NCBI GenBank assembly: GCA_964565805.1
Contig: CAZMGH010000052.1
Location: 1-14,087, forward strand
Source: Catenibacillus sp964565805
GTDB taxonomy: Bacteria; Bacillota; Clostridia; Lachnospirales; Lachnospiraceae
Reading direction: 5' to 3'
Length of the DNA stretch: 14,087 bases
The notes under the pieces were generated by a model that was given only the letters and a program-made list of their open reading frames with translations, had not been told where the DNA came from and ran no database searches. The position numbers and the translations under genes are program-made. Positions 13,746 to 14,087 of the stretch are shown here, one piece after another; positions within the stretch are counted from its first letter, which is position 1; each line of letters opens with the position of its first letter.

Positions 13746-14087
13746 GCCTTTTTCAGATTTTTGAGCCTCTGTTCCAGCTCGGCGATAGTGCCGTCCTTTA
13801 ACAGCATATCCACCGCCTTGACACGCTGCTCCAGTTCCGCAAACATGAGAACATCCAACAAATGATTTACATAATCGATCATATGACACGATTCCACAAA
13901 GCGGTCATTTGGATCATCCTCCGGCGATTGCGGGGCATACTCGGCCTTCCAGCGTTCCAGCAGGTGCAGATAGTCGCACAGCACCCGCTGACAGTGCATC
14001 TCATCGTTGCGGAAGGCCCGCGCCAGCGGATGGGGCTTTTTCAGTGCCACAGCTGCCGGGGGGTTGTCCGGGTCGATGCCGAAGTCA
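13715..14087 (-). CDS. Partial unrecognised protein, 5' end off the window and 3' end probably truncated
   Basis: An open minus-strand frame enters from the right edge (DFGIDPDNPPAAVALKK) and ends at a TGA at 13717-13715. The sequence is hydrophilic and helical (MHCQRVLCDYLHLLERWKAE, RFVESCHMIDYVNHLLD, AELEQRLKNL) with no signal peptide or membrane segment. I do not recognise the family. Base use is visibly richer in G and C than the central genes, and the style resembles accessory genes of clostridial mobile elements; this is an impression, not evidence. The last ten or so residues (ADVPLYWPVI) are read from bases that on the plus strand encode the end of the Big_2-like fragment, so the natural C-terminus has probably been lost at a junction near 13745. 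Confidence 0.5.
   Translation of the reverse strand, partial: DFGIDPDNPPAAVALKKPHPLARAFRNDEMHCQRVLCDYLHLLERWKAEYAPQSPEDDPNDRFVESCHMIDYVNHLLDVLMFAELEQRVKAVDMLLKDGTIAELEQRLKNLKKADVPLYWPVI

Noticed and set aside
13143..13865. A 240-residue 'kinase' as an intact gene
   Set aside because: It lacks the N-lobe and catalytic loop, is preceded in other frames by the missing gene parts, and its end runs antisense through an unrelated gene.

Overview
The window reads as a chromosomal segment of an anaerobic, gut-type Clostridia, most likely Lachnospiraceae. This is inferred from mid-range GC, strong AGGAGG-type ribosome sites, a GH3 glucosidase divergent from an AraC regulator, a DMSO-reductase-family enzyme with no Tat signal, and a Big_2-bearing Ser/Thr kinase remnant. 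No rRNA, tRNA, CRISPR array, transposase or integrase was seen.

Layout. Positions 2-136 hold the broken tail of what looks like a DUF4143-type ATP-binding protein. Positions 235-1425 encode a glycerate kinase behind a good promoter, and 1631-2830 encode an MGT-type glycosyltransferase with an AT-rich leader. A strong hairpin closes that gene. The centre (3020-9386) is a molybdenum-enzyme cassette: a bis-MGD oxidoreductase catalytic subunit, a four-cluster ferredoxin-like subunit, a TorD-type chaperone and MoeA on the plus strand, then a convergent MobA-MobB fusion on the minus strand with its own promoter. One copy of a roughly 59-bp direct repeat lies on each side of this cassette (2916-2974 and 9515-9573). 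Downstream are a cytoplasmic GH3 beta-glucosidase (minus) and a divergent AraC-type regulator (plus), separated by 240 bp rich in operator-like repeats. The right end is decayed: a Ser/Thr kinase gene reduced to fragments in three frames, abutting a truncated minus-strand gene that runs off the window.

How the genes work together. The central cassette supplies a soluble Mo (or W) reductase, its electron-transfer partner, its maturation chaperone, and the late cofactor steps (metal insertion by MoeA, nucleotide attachment by MobA, MobB support). Early molybdopterin synthesis genes and a membrane quinol subunit are absent here. The substrate cannot be read from sequence. Features of the catalytic subunit recall the catechol dehydroxylase / acetylene hydratase side of the family rather than nitrate or formate enzymes. 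With a glycosyltransferase upstream and a beta-glucosidase downstream, a role in plant-derived glycosides or phenolics is possible but speculative.
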